DNA of 64,000 nt from Bacteroidota bacterium. Its GTDB lineage: Bacteria > Bacteroidota > Bacteroidia > Chitinophagales > Chitinophagaceae. The DNA is taken from contig JADJQP010000001.1 in NCBI GenBank assembly GCA_016712665.1, positions 620,001-684,000 on the forward strand, read 5' to 3'. The notes under the pieces were generated by a model that saw only the letters and a list, made by a program, of their open reading frames with translations, was not told the origin of the DNA and did no database searches. A program made the position numbers and the translations under genes. Positions 1 to 10,260 of the stretch are shown here, piece after piece; the stretch's first letter is position 1, and each line of letters opens with the position of its first letter.

Positions 1-316
1 ATATAGCGCCCTTTTGTTGGTAGCTTCCCTTAAAAGGTCTGTCATTTCCTGCAATGATGCTACGCCCCGTTGCCTGTCCATTTTCCAGATTGGTAATGGT
101 GATATTAATTAAGTTGGAATATGTCCCCTTATCATCTTTCAGACTTTCGGCTGCCTCAAAAGCTCCAACATAAGAAGCATAATAGGTCGCATTTTTTACA
201 GCAGGTGTTTCGGTTATGGCTGCTGTTGCTACTTCCTCTTTTTTGATGTCCTTTGGAGATTCTTCACAGGCAAAAAAGAGACTACTGAATAAAAGGAGGC
301 TTGTTGCTTTTTTCAT
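1..316 (-). CDS. Lipoprotein, partial (C-terminus beyond left edge)
   Basis: Reads leftwards from an ATG at 314-316 and is still open at base 1, so only the first 105 residues are present. The N-terminus is a lipoprotein signal: MKK, a hydrophobic stretch and the lipobox LFFAC, with the modified Cys at about residue 17, followed by a charged, flexible linker rich in K, E, T and A. The remainder (YYASYVGAFEAAES and an NITITNL strand) resembles small exported Bacteroidota proteins of unknown function. Its start overlaps the 3' end of the upstream membrane-protein gene by 35 bases, so the two are probably co-transcribed. Function is not recognised. Confidence 0.7.
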   Translation of the reverse strand, partial: MKKATSLLLFSSLFFACEESPKDIKKEEVATAAITETPAVKNATYYASYVGAFEAAESLKDDKGTYSNLINITITNLENGQATGRSIIAGNDRPFKGSYQQKGAI

Positions 317-938
317 TTTGAAGATATTTAATAATGATGATTTCTGCGATTAACAAATTTACGACCCAACTCAACCAGGCCACCATCCGATAGGTATCCA
401 TGGGAGGAGGATGAAACAAATATACAATAATATATTTCCACGCTCGTAATGTAATGGCTGATAAAGTTAGGGCAAAACTGCGAATCATCCACTTTCGGTG
501 ATCCACATAATTTTTTCTTCGAATCGCAAAGACTGCTTGTACGGTACTGTAAAACCATAGTACAGATAAAAGACAAAATGATAGTTGTGAAAAGAAGCCA
601 CCATTGGCATAAAGCCCCATTATAAAACCGGAAGGGGCCACCAGCAATATTACAAATACCACATAAATCCATCCTGAATAGCGATGCAGCCTTTTGTGCT
701 GTTTTTGGATACCTGCATTAAATTGTATAAATCCCGCAGGAAGCACGCATAAAGAGGTGTAAACATGGGTGAAGAAAGCGATCCGATAATGCAGTAACCC
801 AATTACATCCTGTTTGATACCCAAAAATGCTACGTCGGTATGATAGGGAATATATTGCAGTACAATAGTCACCATCAGATAACAGAAGTACGCATACACA
901 GCTAAACACAAAAATGGAAGGGTCTGTTTCAGTTTCAT
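282..938 (-). CDS. DUF2306-like integral membrane protein
   Basis: 218 residues with about six hydrophobic segments (near 7-27, 50-70, 90-110, 117-137, 150-170 and 185-205). The segment around residue 80 (KRLHRYSGWIYV) and the later DHRKWMIRSFALT carry the conserved His and Arg residues typical of the DUF2306 family of predicted membrane proteins. No enzymatic role is established for the family. It lies 3 bases downstream of the lipoprotein/hydrolase gene on the same strand and overlaps the next lipoprotein gene, so all three probably form one leftward operon. Family assignment is from remembered motifs and is moderately secure. Confidence 0.75.
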   Translation of the reverse strand: MKLKQTLPFLCLAVYAYFCYLMVTIVLQYIPYHTDVAFLGIKQDVIGLLHYRIAFFTHVYTSLCVLPAGFIQFNAGIQKQHKRLHRYSGWIYVVFVILLVAPSGFIMGLYANGGFFSQLSFCLLSVLWFYSTVQAVFAIRRKNYVDHRKWMIRSFALTLSAITLRAWKYIIVYLFHPPPMDTYRMVAWLSWVVNLLIAEIIIIKYLQNEKSNKPPFIQ

Positions 939-941
939 TGC

Positions 942-1982
942 TTATGGTATCATTTCAAATCCTACTACAGGGCTTTTCCCAAATCCGGTATGCGAAAACT
1001 TCTTCCCATTCAAAATCTGAAAAAAATAATTTTGTATCGGTTTACTCATTACAAAGCTACGCGAAGGAATATTGAGAAAATAGTTATGTGTTTTACCTAC
1101 AGCCGCATGAAAATCCATATAGTAGACATTTTTTGAAAATGGAAATTTGGGTTTGCTTCCCAGCTTTCTGTTGCCCGAAAGCAACATGGCTCCATTCAAT
1201 TTATAATCAGCTTTATTAAAATTCACATAAATATTTTTAGCAAAAGTAATTTTTGATATCCATCTGTGATGGTTTTTTCGATTGACGCAAGGAGCGTTGA
1301 AAATAATATTTTCGATGAACGGCGCTTCCTCATTTCGTTCAAAAAGCTGATCCAGCATCATTCTGCGAAACATCAGATTGCCCATACTATGTAAGAAAAT
1401 ACTGATGGATTGCTTTTGAAACAATGCGGTCGACCGATGAATGCTTTCAATTTCTTTCAAAAATCGTGCATACTGCGCAGACGAAATGTTGGAATTGCGT
1501 AAGGAGTAATCAAAATTCTTTTTTATTCCTAAAGTACTGTTGATGCTGGCGTAGTCAAATAAAATGACATTCACGTTATAGGTGCTGGTCATCAGATACG
1601 CTCTTTCAATATTCCCGGTAAAGGTTTTCCCCATACCTTCTGTATATAATACCCAGTTTTTATGTGGAAATAAAGAGATGCCCTCTTGCAAAGATTGAAT
1701 TTTTTGAACCTTCCAGATATCATTCACTTTGCTGACATACAACAAGTGCCTTTGCGCAGTATCTGTTTCTTCATCTGCAAAAATGGTTTGTTGTTCAAAA
1801 AAATGTCTGTTTGAAACCATTAAAAAAGCGGTGTCGGATGCCAGCATTTCTCCATCGGTTTTATATTGAATTTTTTGCCAGATACTTATTTCATTTTGCC
1901 TTGAAATAGTACGAGGTAATTTGCATGAGCTGAGCGCTAATAATGCCCACGTCAATAAGTAGATGCTACAGCACTTATTCAT
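942..1982 (-). CDS. Exported alpha/beta-hydrolase-like lipoprotein
   Basis: The frame is open further upstream, but the ATG at 1980-1982 is preferred because it begins a lipoprotein signal peptide (MNKCCSIYLLTWALLALSSC, lipobox LSSC); this gives 346 residues. The centre has an alpha/beta-hydrolase nucleophile elbow, FLHSMGN, with Ser in the HSMG context, preceded by a strand (VNVILFDYAS) and an alpha-helical cap. This layout resembles the DUF900/esterase-like group, but a catalytic Asp and His cannot be placed with certainty. Substrate unknown. First gene of the leftward operon with the DUF2306 gene. Confidence 0.7.
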   Translation of the reverse strand: MNKCCSIYLLTWALLALSSCKLPRTISRQNEISIWQKIQYKTDGEMLASDTAFLMVSNRHFFEQQTIFADEETDTAQRHLLYVSKVNDIWKVQKIQSLQEGISLFPHKNWVLYTEGMGKTFTGNIERAYLMTSTYNVNVILFDYASINSTLGIKKNFDYSLRNSNISSAQYARFLKEIESIHRSTALFQKQSISIFLHSMGNLMFRRMMLDQLFERNEEAPFIENIIFNAPCVNRKNHHRWISKITFAKNIYVNFNKADYKLNGAMLLSGNRKLGSKPKFPFSKNVYYMDFHAAVGKTHNYFLNIPSRSFVMSKPIQNYFFQILNGKKFSHTGFGKSPVVGFEMIP

Positions 1983-2131
1983 GATATTGCAAAAATAGAC
2001 AAAGCAACCTAATTGATTATATTTAAAAAAGTGGCCGACGAATATAGATAGATTGTACCATCGATTGCCTAGTGTCTCAATTATGACAATTCCATTGCAA
2101 AAATTGCACAAAGAAGGAATACTTTTATTCC

Positions 2132-4846
2132 ATGACAAAATATTATGTCGTAATCCTTTTAACTTTAGTAATCTCCTTCTTTCATCATGAATGCAAAGCA
2201 CAGGCTCCTATTACTTTTTCACTCGATACTTCCAGTAGCTGCGGTACCTATGCAGTTGGCATCTATAATATTGTTGGAGGGACTGCACCTTACACATTTA
2301 GCAAGGACAATGTCAATTTTGTATCCCAGCCAATTTTATATGGTTTCCTGCTTACCACATATACAATTACTGTGAAGGATGCAAATAATGCAGTTGGCAC
2401 AAAAGTTCTTGACTTAAGCAATATACCCCCTTACCCATCCTTTAGCATTCAGGTAGATTCCCAAAAAAATGCTAGTTGCTTTAATATTTGCGATGGCTAT
2501 ATAAAGCTGTCAGCTATCGGAGGTATTCCGCCTTTTACCCATTCGATGAGCGGTCAGGGGAATAACAACAACGGAGAATTTTCAAATATTTGTGCGGCGA
2601 CATATACCATTACTGTTGCTGACGGAAATGGCTGCTATGCTACTACAACTTGGAACTTTTTTCCTGGAAACAATTACGTTTCCGCTAGTTCAACTGTAAC
2701 TGCTGATAATTGTGCTCCGGGATGCAATGGCAGTATTACCATCGATACCATTTACAATGTAAAATCTCCTTATATAGCTTACCTGGACGGAAATATTATT
2801 GCCCCTCATTTCACACAGGGCTCTCTATGTAGTGGATACCACTCAATTACCATTCAAGATAGTATCGGGTGTAATTTCTCGCCTCCTGATATTTTTGTTC
2901 CATCAAACCCCGACCTTATTTTAGATTCAATCTCAAATTTACAATGCGGAAATTTTTGTAGTGGCTATGCAAGAGTTAAAACTAGTGGTGTAACTGGAAC
3001 GCCTACTTATAGTATTTCTCCTCCCGGTGGAAATCAGGTAAGTCCCGGGATATTCACCAACCTTTGTTCTGGTAGTTATAAAATTTTTGTCCAGGATAGT
3101 ACTTCCTGTATAGACTCCGTTTTCGTGTATCTATATAATAGTCCAAAAATTACTTTCGTTAAAAATATCAATCATGATACCTGCGGAATCGCATGCAATG
3201 GAAGTATTTCAATTAATAATATTGGCGGTGGTGTTGCGCCCTACACCATCATCATCGGTAATGATTCTATCGTCGGGTCTTCATTTAAGCGAGATTCGCT
3301 CTGTTTCGATAATAGCTATATTGTTAAAGTAAGAGATGTAGAAGGTTGCGAAATTGGAAATAATGGTTACTACTATAAATTTAGTGAGTTACAAATAATA
3401 ACAGACAGCTTTACTACTCAATTATGTAACAATTATTGTATAGGAAATATTACTTGCAACGCAGTAGGTAATTATGGATTGGTGAACTACCATTTGCTTC
3501 CCGATAGTATTATCAATACCAATGGTACATTTAATAATCTCTGTGCAGGATCTTATACAATACTGGCTAAAGACTCTGCAGGCTGCAAGTCATATAAGTC
3601 TTATCCCATTCCCAATAAAAGTCGCCCCACAATGCATGTCAATTTATCAACAACAGAAAATGTAAGTTGCTCACCCGGCGGTGATGGAATCGCCAATTAT
3701 TATATTTCTAACGCGACGTGGCCCCTTCAATTTAAGATTACACCACCGGCACCCCACGATATTGTCAATCAGAAAATCTATAATCTCTCTCAGGGATTTT
3801 ACTATATTGAAATTGTAGATTCCAATAATTGTTATGCCCGTGACAGTACACTAATTGCAAAAAAACAGGTGGGGTTTGTAATTGCCCATGCCGAAGATGA
3901 AAATTGCGTGCCCGGTCATGATGGCAAACTTGGTTTCGTTCCCTATAGCGGAACAAACAATATGATCAAAATTGACATCAACGATACGATGACTATCTAT
4001 CGAAATGCAGGTTTAAATTACTCAGAAATACATCCACGAGGAAATTATATAGTTAAGATCGAAGATACTTCCAGCAAGTGTATTGATTCAATCCTTTTGG
4101 TAATTGGGTTTAAAAACAATTTAGCGATAAATAATCTGGTTACTACAAATTTGAAATGCTTTAATGATAGCTCAGGATCCATTAGAGTAAACAATTTCGA
4201 CAGTACCTACACTTATACAATACTGCCGCTAGGTCAATTTAATATTAATAGCCGAACTTTTGAAAATTTGCCTGCAGGAATATATACCATTACGGCTTCA
4301 ACTTCCGAAAACTGCACCGGTTCTAAACTCCAATTACTTGAAGAACCTCCGAAATTGAATCTTACAGTGAAATCAATATCTGGTACAGACCTTTTTTGCT
4401 ATGGGAAAATAGCGGTAGGTGCAGAATTTGGAACCGCTCCCTACACATATTATTTGGCCCCTCCTTCCGGATTTCAAAGAGTGCCGGATTTATTTTCTGA
4501 ACTTTGCATTGGACAGTACACCGTATCTGCGATTGATAGCAAGGGTTGCATAGCCGACAGTACGGTCATTATTGATCAGGATGTGCCAGATATCGATAAT
4601 ATCTTTGAGAATGCCACCATATTATATAATTCAATAACTGATGATCTAACAATTGATCTCCCATACTATCTGGATGTAAGCATTGAAATTTATGATGTGG
4701 CCGGTAAAAAAATATATAGCGAAAGCTCTTATTTTAAAACAAAAAAAATAGAAATGCACTCCAGAATAGTGGGCGCGTACATCATCAGAATCGTCGCTGA
4801 CAAAATAAGAAGGGACTTCATGGTGAAAAAATTCATGAAAAATTAG
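2132..4846 (+). CDS. Large secreted SprB-repeat protein with T9SS C-terminal domain
   Basis: 904 residues. An N-terminal signal peptide ends near ECKAQA (residues 1-24). About nine or ten tandem repeats of 80-90 residues follow, each built on the pattern Cys-x-x-x-C-x-G-x-I, then a G-G-x-x-P-Y/F element, then L-C-x-G-x-Y-T-I-x-V-x-D. This is the SprB-type repeat seen in Bacteroidota surface adhesins and gliding proteins. The last 75 residues (IEIYDVAGKKIYSES through FMVKKF) form a type A T9SS sorting domain, so the protein should be exported through SecYEG and T9SS and anchored or released at the surface. It is a stand-alone gene, divergent from the hydrolase operon. The paired cysteines suggest disulphide-stabilised modules. 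Confidence 0.85.
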   Translation: MTKYYVVILLTLVISFFHHECKAQAPITFSLDTSSSCGTYAVGIYNIVGGTAPYTFSKDNVNFVSQPILYGFLLTTYTITVKDANNAVGTKVLDLSNIPPYPSFSIQVDSQKNASCFNICDGYIKLSAIGGIPPFTHSMSGQGNNNNGEFSNICAATYTITVADGNGCYATTTWNFFPGNNYVSASSTVTADNCAPGCNGSITIDTIYNVKSPYIAYLDGNIIAPHFTQGSLCSGYHSITIQDSIGCNFSPPDIFVPSNPDLILDSISNLQCGNFCSGYARVKTSGVTGTPTYSISPPGGNQVSPGIFTNLCSGSYKIFVQDSTSCIDSVFVYLYNSPKITFVKNINHDTCGIACNGSISINNIGGGVAPYTIIIGNDSIVGSSFKRDSLCFDNSYIVKVRDVEGCEIGNNGYYYKFSELQIITDSFTTQLCNNYCIGNITCNAVGNYGLVNYHLLPDSIINTNGTFNNLCAGSYTILAKDSAGCKSYKSYPIPNKSRPTMHVNLSTTENVSCSPGGDGIANYYISNATWPLQFKITPPAPHDIVNQKIYNLSQGFYYIEIVDSNNCYARDSTLIAKKQVGFVIAHAEDENCVPGHDGKLGFVPYSGTNNMIKIDINDTMTIYRNAGLNYSEIHPRGNYIVKIEDTSSKCIDSILLVIGFKNNLAINNLVTTNLKCFNDSSGSIRVNNFDSTYTYTILPLGQFNINSRTFENLPAGIYTITASTSENCTGSKLQLLEEPPKLNLTVKSISGTDLFCYGKIAVGAEFGTAPYTYYLAPPSGFQRVPDLFSELCIGQYTVSAIDSKGCIADSTVIIDQDVPDIDNIFENATILYNSITDDLTIDLPYYLDVSIEIYDVAGKKIYSESSYFKTKKIEMHSRIVGAYIIRIVADKIRRDFMVKKFMKN

Positions 4847-5022
4847 AGTTTGCCCTAATTCTCAGTCCGTAAAAAATAGAGGTAAATTTTAAAGTATTAC
4901 ATTCTCATAGAAATTTAGCAAAAAAGGACTTTTCTGCAAAAAATTAAACAAACTCCTTTAAATCTCCCTAGCTTACTTAACAATGATTCATTATTTTACG
5001 TATGCTTTTTCGATAAAATGAA

Positions 5023-5030
5023 TATCTTTG
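5023..5030 (+). promoter_or_regulatory. -7 promoter element TATCTTTG
   Basis: A perfect Bacteroidota -7 box (TAnnTTTG). It lies inside the first codons of the longest frame of the GGGP synthase gene, so the upstream ATG at 5018 is unlikely to be the start; transcription would begin close to the ATG at 5039. No convincing -33 TTTG is seen. Confidence 0.5.
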
Positions 5031-5038
5031 TCCCATTC

Positions 5039-5797
5039 ATGATGCCACGACCTGTATATCAGTCTCTTGTTAACCTTCGACAGAATCAACAAAAAGCATT
5101 TGCTGTTTTGGTCGATCCTGATAAGGTGAATGTTCCCGATATTCAAAAATTGGCTGGACTTTGTAATGATTCTGCTGTTGACTACCTCTTTATGGGTGGC
5201 AGTCTCATGATTTCACAACATTTAGATAAGTGCATTAAACATTTTAAATCGAATAGTGATATTCCGGTAATATTATTCCCTGGAAGCCCGTCGCAGGTAA
5301 GTAGATATGCCGATGCCTTGTTTTATCTTTCTTTAATATCCGGACGCAATCCGGAGTTATTGATTGGAGCCCATGTGGTGTCTGCACCTATGGTAAAGGC
5401 TAGTGGTTTGGAAGTGATCTCTACCGGTTATTTGGTTATTGATGGAGGGGCCCCCACCACCGTTTCGTATATGAGCAATAGTGCTCCGATTCCACACGAC
5501 AAAAACGATATTGCACTTTGCACCGCTATGGCAGGCGAAATGCAGGGAAAGCACGTGTTGTATTTAGATGCAGGAAGTGGTGCCAAAAATCCGATTAGTG
5601 AATCGATGATTCAAAAAGTTTCAGAAAATACCGATTTGCCGCTTATTGTAGGCGGAGGGATTCGAGAAGCTGAAAAAGCCTATCTCAATTGCAAGGCCGG
5701 TGCTGATGTAATTGTGGTTGGCAACGCCATCGAAAAAGATCTCAGTCTGATAAAGGAAATTTCCTCAGCCGTGCATCAATGTAGCATTCAGGTATAA
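5039..5797 (+). CDS. Geranylgeranylglyceryl phosphate synthase-like protein (PcrB/GGGPS family)
   Basis: TIM-barrel prenyltransferase of the PcrB/GGGPS family (about 250 residues, normal length). Members transfer a prenyl group from prenyl diphosphate to sn-glycerol-1-phosphate. Visible motifs are the N-terminal AVLVDPDK (phosphate/Mg site), YLFMGGSL, PVILFPGSPSQ, the long loop STGYLVIDGGAPTTVSYM, YLDAGSGA and the C-terminal phosphate-binding LIVGGGIR and ADVIVVGNAIE. Start set to the ATG at 5039 because a -7 promoter box occupies 5023-5030. Bacteroidota commonly carry a group II GGGPS whose physiological product is unclear. Stand-alone gene. Confidence 0.88.
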   Translation: MMPRPVYQSLVNLRQNQQKAFAVLVDPDKVNVPDIQKLAGLCNDSAVDYLFMGGSLMISQHLDKCIKHFKSNSDIPVILFPGSPSQVSRYADALFYLSLISGRNPELLIGAHVVSAPMVKASGLEVISTGYLVIDGGAPTTVSYMSNSAPIPHDKNDIALCTAMAGEMQGKHVLYLDAGSGAKNPISESMIQKVSENTDLPLIVGGGIREAEKAYLNCKAGADVIVVGNAIEKDLSLIKEISSAVHQCSIQV

Positions 5798-5913
5798 GTT
5801 ATAGTTGTTTTTCTTTGGTAAAAGTGGTAGCACCAAGGTGCTCAAAAGGTGCAATCCTTCTATTTGTCACACTCTGTGCGATTGCATTTTTATGAGATTG
5901 GCCATATTTTCAT

Positions 5914-5921
5914 TAAATTTG
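5914..5921 (+). promoter_or_regulatory. -7 promoter element TAAATTTG
   Basis: Perfect TAnnTTTG box 19 bases before the ATG of the gingipain-fold gene at 5941. No TTTG at the right -33 spacing was found. Confidence 0.45.
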
Positions 5922-5940
5922 TGAAAAATCAGTTTGCTAC

Positions 5941-7890
5941 ATGAAAAAATGTTTCCTTTTTTTATTCTTTGCCTTTTCGATTCCGACATACGCCCAAACA
6001 TCCGCAGATGTTTGTTTTCAAATTTCGACAGTCACCACAATGGCACCTCCCAGTATCAAATTGACCTGGCGTAAAACAACACTAGCTACTACATATAATG
6101 TTTTTCGGAAGTTGCGAACGGAGACCAACTGGACTTCCCTAGTGGCAAACCTCGCCGTGAATGATACCACGTATACCGACAATACAGTACTTCCCGGCAT
6201 AGGCTACGAGTATAAAGTGAGTATTCCGAATTCATCGGTTACCGGATTTGTGTATGCCTCTCTCAATTTACCGGCAACACATTATCAAGGCAAACTAATT
6301 GTGCTGGTTGATAGCAATTATATGATGCCCTTGGCTAGCGAAATCAAAACATTCGAATATGATTTAATCCATGAAGGTTGGACAGTGGCACGTGTTTATA
6401 TCGGAAGAAATCAATCCGTAAGTAGTGTAAAACAATCTATAAAAAGTATTTATCAAGCAGCACCCAATACCGTTAAAGGAATTGTCTTATTGGGGCATAT
6501 TCCAGTGCCCTATAGTGGTTCGCTGTATCCCGATGGACATCCCGATCATGATGGGGCATGGCCTGCAGATTTGTATTATTGTGATACCTCTTTTTCGTAT
6601 TGGACCGACGTGAATGTAAATAATGTCAATGCATCAAGACCCGAAAATAAAAATATTCCAGGCGATGGAAAATTTGACCAAACATCCATAAGCACCCCAT
6701 TGATGTTTGTAAGCAGAATTGATGTGTATGACATGCCTATTTTTAGCGCCAATGATACCCTCTTGATGCAACGCTATTTAGCCAAAGATCATGAATACCG
6801 CACCGCAGCCAAAACCTATCGAATGAAAGCTTTGATTGACGATAATTTTGGTTACTTCAGCGGTGAGGCGTTTGGACAAAATGGATTTCGAAATTATGCT
6901 TCTTTAGTAAGTCCCGATAGTGTGATAGTAGGCGATTATTTTCCAGATATGAAAAACAACTCCTATTTATGGAGCTACGGCTGTGGAGGGGGATGGTACC
7001 AAGGTGCGGGCGGTGTCGGCAATTCAAATAATTATCAAACGGACACCATTCAGAATGTATTCACCTTACTTTTTGGTAGTTATTTTGGCGATTGGGATAT
7101 TCAAAATAGTTTTCTCCGGGCTCCATTGGCTAGTCCATCACCCACCCTAACTAATTTCTGGGCAGGCCGTCCCAATATTTTTTTACATCATATGGGCCTA
7201 GGCGAACCCATTGGAAATAGTTATATGGAGACTATCAAAAATGGTTATACCTACCAACCGGTTGGTTACGGTTACAAATACGTACATCAAGCACTATTGG
7301 GCGATCCCTCACTCAAAATGTATCCATATAAAGGTGCCTTTGGATTAGTAGCGAATACAATTAACGGGGGATCCATCACCACCCTTACATGGCTCAATTC
7401 GCCGGACCCTCAGGTATTGGGCTACTATGTCTATCGCACGGCCGCATTAGCCGATAGCTTTCAATTACTCAATGCTATTTTTACACCAAATACCAATTAT
7501 AATGACAGTACCGCACCCAAGGGAAAAAACATTTATATGGTACGTGCTGTAAAACTACAAAATACCAACACCGGTACTTTTTATAATTTGAGTCCAGGCA
7601 TTATCGACAGTGTCAATATTGTGACCCCTTTTGCAGTGAATGATATCAATACGTCTACAATTATTGTAAATGTGTACCCTAACCCCGCTACAGATTTTGT
7701 ACAGATAGAAGCGCCTGATGAAAAAATCATTTCTATAAAAGTGTTGGATGCGCATGCAAAAGTGATCGTATCTGAAGTAGTCAATCGTAACTTGATAAAG
7801 CTTGATACGCATTTATGGAGCAAGGGAAACTACTTCATTGAAGTGGAAACAGAAGAAGGAACTTTGAACAAAAAAGTGACGATTCAATAA
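5941..7890 (+). CDS. Secreted gingipain-fold (C25-like) protein, T9SS sorting domain
   Basis: 649 residues. Signal peptide (residues 1-19, ending TYAQ), a fibronectin-III-like domain (about 30-105, with TYNVFRKL), then a region resembling peptidase C25: KLIVLVD, GIVLLGHIPVPYSG, WPADLYYCD, FVSRIDVYD, FTLLFGSYFGDWD and the typical ALLGDPSLKMYP end. The His and Cys expected in active gingipains are not seen: the segment that normally holds the catalytic Cys reads LLFGSYFGDWD, with no Cys. A second FN3-like domain (about 470-560) and a T9SS type A sorting domain (VNVYPNPATDFVQIEA to the end) complete it. Probably a surface protein with a non-proteolytic role. Its 3' end overlaps the restored 3' end of convergent comEC. 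Confidence 0.8.
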   Translation: MKKCFLFLFFAFSIPTYAQTSADVCFQISTVTTMAPPSIKLTWRKTTLATTYNVFRKLRTETNWTSLVANLAVNDTTYTDNTVLPGIGYEYKVSIPNSSVTGFVYASLNLPATHYQGKLIVLVDSNYMMPLASEIKTFEYDLIHEGWTVARVYIGRNQSVSSVKQSIKSIYQAAPNTVKGIVLLGHIPVPYSGSLYPDGHPDHDGAWPADLYYCDTSFSYWTDVNVNNVNASRPENKNIPGDGKFDQTSISTPLMFVSRIDVYDMPIFSANDTLLMQRYLAKDHEYRTAAKTYRMKALIDDNFGYFSGEAFGQNGFRNYASLVSPDSVIVGDYFPDMKNNSYLWSYGCGGGWYQGAGGVGNSNNYQTDTIQNVFTLLFGSYFGDWDIQNSFLRAPLASPSPTLTNFWAGRPNIFLHHMGLGEPIGNSYMETIKNGYTYQPVGYGYKYVHQALLGDPSLKMYPYKGAFGLVANTINGGSITTLTWLNSPDPQVLGYYVYRTAALADSFQLLNAIFTPNTNYNDSTAPKGKNIYMVRAVKLQNTNTGTFYNLSPGIIDSVNIVTPFAVNDINTSTIIVNVYPNPATDFVQIEAPDEKIISIKVLDAHAKVIVSEVVNRNLIKLDTHLWSKGNYFIEVETEEGTLNKKVTIQ

Positions 7891-9967
7891 ATATCCATCA
7901 CAAAAGCCCCCTGCTCACTAACTACATGCACAGGAATGGATCGGTTTTTAAGTTGATTTCGCAGCTTTTCTATATTCCAAAAAGGAACACTTCCGTCGAG
8001 AATTATATGTTTTGCTCGAAGATTTTTTTCAACCAGTTAGTATCCAAGTAGCATTTTTTACTTATAATTAATAAGTCAATCGGCAGGGGCGTATCGGTAT
8101 GAAAATGATTATTATCCATACGCATCACTCGTTTTCCCATAAATGAAAATAATTCTATTCCGCTCATTCCGGCAGTTGAAACCATGGGCATTTTTGCCTC
8201 GCTTACCCCAAAATAAATATGTGCCGGATGAAAGATATATTTCTCATTCTTCTCTTTCTGTAACGTAGAATCGATATCGGGGTTCGTAAAAGCATTGCCT
8301 GAAATAAATTCGATACTCTTCTGTTTGGCTACGTGATACACTACTACCTTCTTTTGAGTAAGAATGTCGTATTGCCTTATCAAAAGGGATAGGCAGAACA
8401 AAGCAACAGTGCTTAAAGCATATATAAGATAGCAAGGCCGTTTGCGAAACAGCCAATACGCCAGAAAGGCTATTATCAAAAACAATAGGATCATTTGCAC
8501 GTTTGAAATTTGGATTTCCGACCATACCGCAAATCCCAAATTGCCAAAAACGGCCACTACCTGATTAACAAACCCAATCAAATGCGATATAAGGCTTCCG
8601 ATCCATGCAACAATTGGGGGCAGCATTTGAAACCCTATCAATAAAATTTCTGCATATAAAATAAGAGTAGTGAGCGGTACAGCAAATAAGTTGCTTACTA
8701 AAAATAATATGGGAAATTGATGAAAATAATAGATGCAAAGCGGAAAGGTGAGTATTTGCGCCGCCATCGTGGCTGCCACAAGTCGCCATACCCAATCAAC
8801 CAATCGATTGTCAACAAAATACATTTTGTAAATGGGGCTATAGAAGAATACCAAACTCATAACCGCCAAATACGAAAGCTGAAAACCAACATCTAAAAGA
8901 AGTTGCGGATTTATGCATAACATGCAAAATGCAGATGCAGCCAACATATTCAATACATTGACCTGTTGGTTTTGCATTTCGCCCCAGGCAATAAAAGAGA
9001 ACATAACCGCGGCTCTGCCAACCGAAGCGGGCAAACCGGTAAGAAGTGCAAAACACCACATGGCACTAATAGCTAGTATTAAAGCGAGTTTCTTTCGCTT
9101 TTTAAATAAGGGAATCCATAATAACAGCCATCGTATGCTTCCGTACACCATCGCCATATGCATTCCGGAAATGGCGATAATGTGTACAATGCCGGTATTG
9201 GAATAATCTTTCCAGGTATCCTCACTGATATCAAGACGATAACCCAATAATAAAGCCTCTGCCACACCATGCGTACTGCTGTCTGGCAAGTATTTTTTTA
9301 AAACATTCCGAGCATCTGCATTCATGGAAGCAAATAGTGTTTTGTAATCGTTTGTATGAAGAGATGTTTGTTTCCATTCCTGTGTTTTTAAAAATGCGGA
9401 TTGGAAAATGTTTTTTGTTCTGCAATAGTTGGCATAGTCAAAACTACCCGGATTGGTATTGGCTTTAATCTCTTTGAAAGTGTTTTTGATTAAGAGCCTA
9501 TCACCCTGTCTGATGGCGCTCGCCTCATTGCTTTTTTGAAAGTATATAATGGCTTTTCCCTTGGTAGAAATATATGAAGCTGTATCGCAAAGTCCTACTA
9601 CCTGCACCACTGCCTTTACGGTTTTGTCCTTCAGTTCGGGTGTCTCATCAATTGTTACCATTGCAAAGCGATAGTTTGCAACTTGATGTTTATACCATTG
9701 ACCGAAACTAGCATCCTGATGGATGAGCGCTACGGCGTATCCAAATGTGCTGACGAAGGCATTGATGAGGATGCCTTTTAGAGTGGCATGGGTTAGTTTA
9801 AAATAGTCGCTAGTGAATTGTAGACAAAAAATACAGACACCGCAAAACAGCAAGCCCCCCACAGCGGTAAAAATCTGGTACGATGGAAAAAGGAGATAGC
9901 ATGCAATGCCAAAAATAAATGGCGCAGTAATCCTTACAAAAGGGGACTCATTCCAAAAAGGTAGCAT
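7884..9967 (-). CDS. comEC: ComEC/Rec2 family competence protein, frameshifted near 3' end
   Basis: Inner-membrane DNA-uptake channel family. The N-terminus (about 1-200) holds two hydrophobic segments and a DUF4131-like soluble domain; the ComEC core begins at about 220 with the hallmark IIAISGMHMAMVYG and continues through some ten membrane segments. As written the frame ends at 8003 after LKKIFEQNI. Adding one A to the A7 run (T run 8023-8029 on the plus strand) restores NLRAKHIILDGSVPFWN and 40 further coherent residues to a TGA at 7884-7886, giving 694 residues, a normal length for Bacteroidota ComEC without a beta-lactamase domain. The break is probably a homopolymer error. Confidence 0.88.
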
Positions 9968-10260
9968 AGTAGTAGGTTAGCTATTCAATCGGACTGCAAG
10001 ATACAATTTATTTTAGGCCAAACTAAAAATGTGATGAGAAAAACGGAAAGTGAGGTGTGCTCTGCAGCAACGATTGTAGTGGAAATTTCTCTCTGCTCTG
10101 CAACAGGCATGCTTTTTTTTTGTCAATTTTGAATTTCCGCTAAAGCGGGACAGGCGCTCAGAATTACAAGGAAAAAAATGGAAACGAAATGCCTGCGTAT
10201 TTGTACAAGCAGACAGGTGCCCCAGCTGCCCCATTTTTGTCAATAAAATTTGGTTTTGAC

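Noticed and set aside
10013..10243. 76-codon minus-strand frame between comEC and the HU-CCDC81 gene
   Set aside because: No start context, no signal or domain, Cys/His/Arg-rich shadow-like composition.
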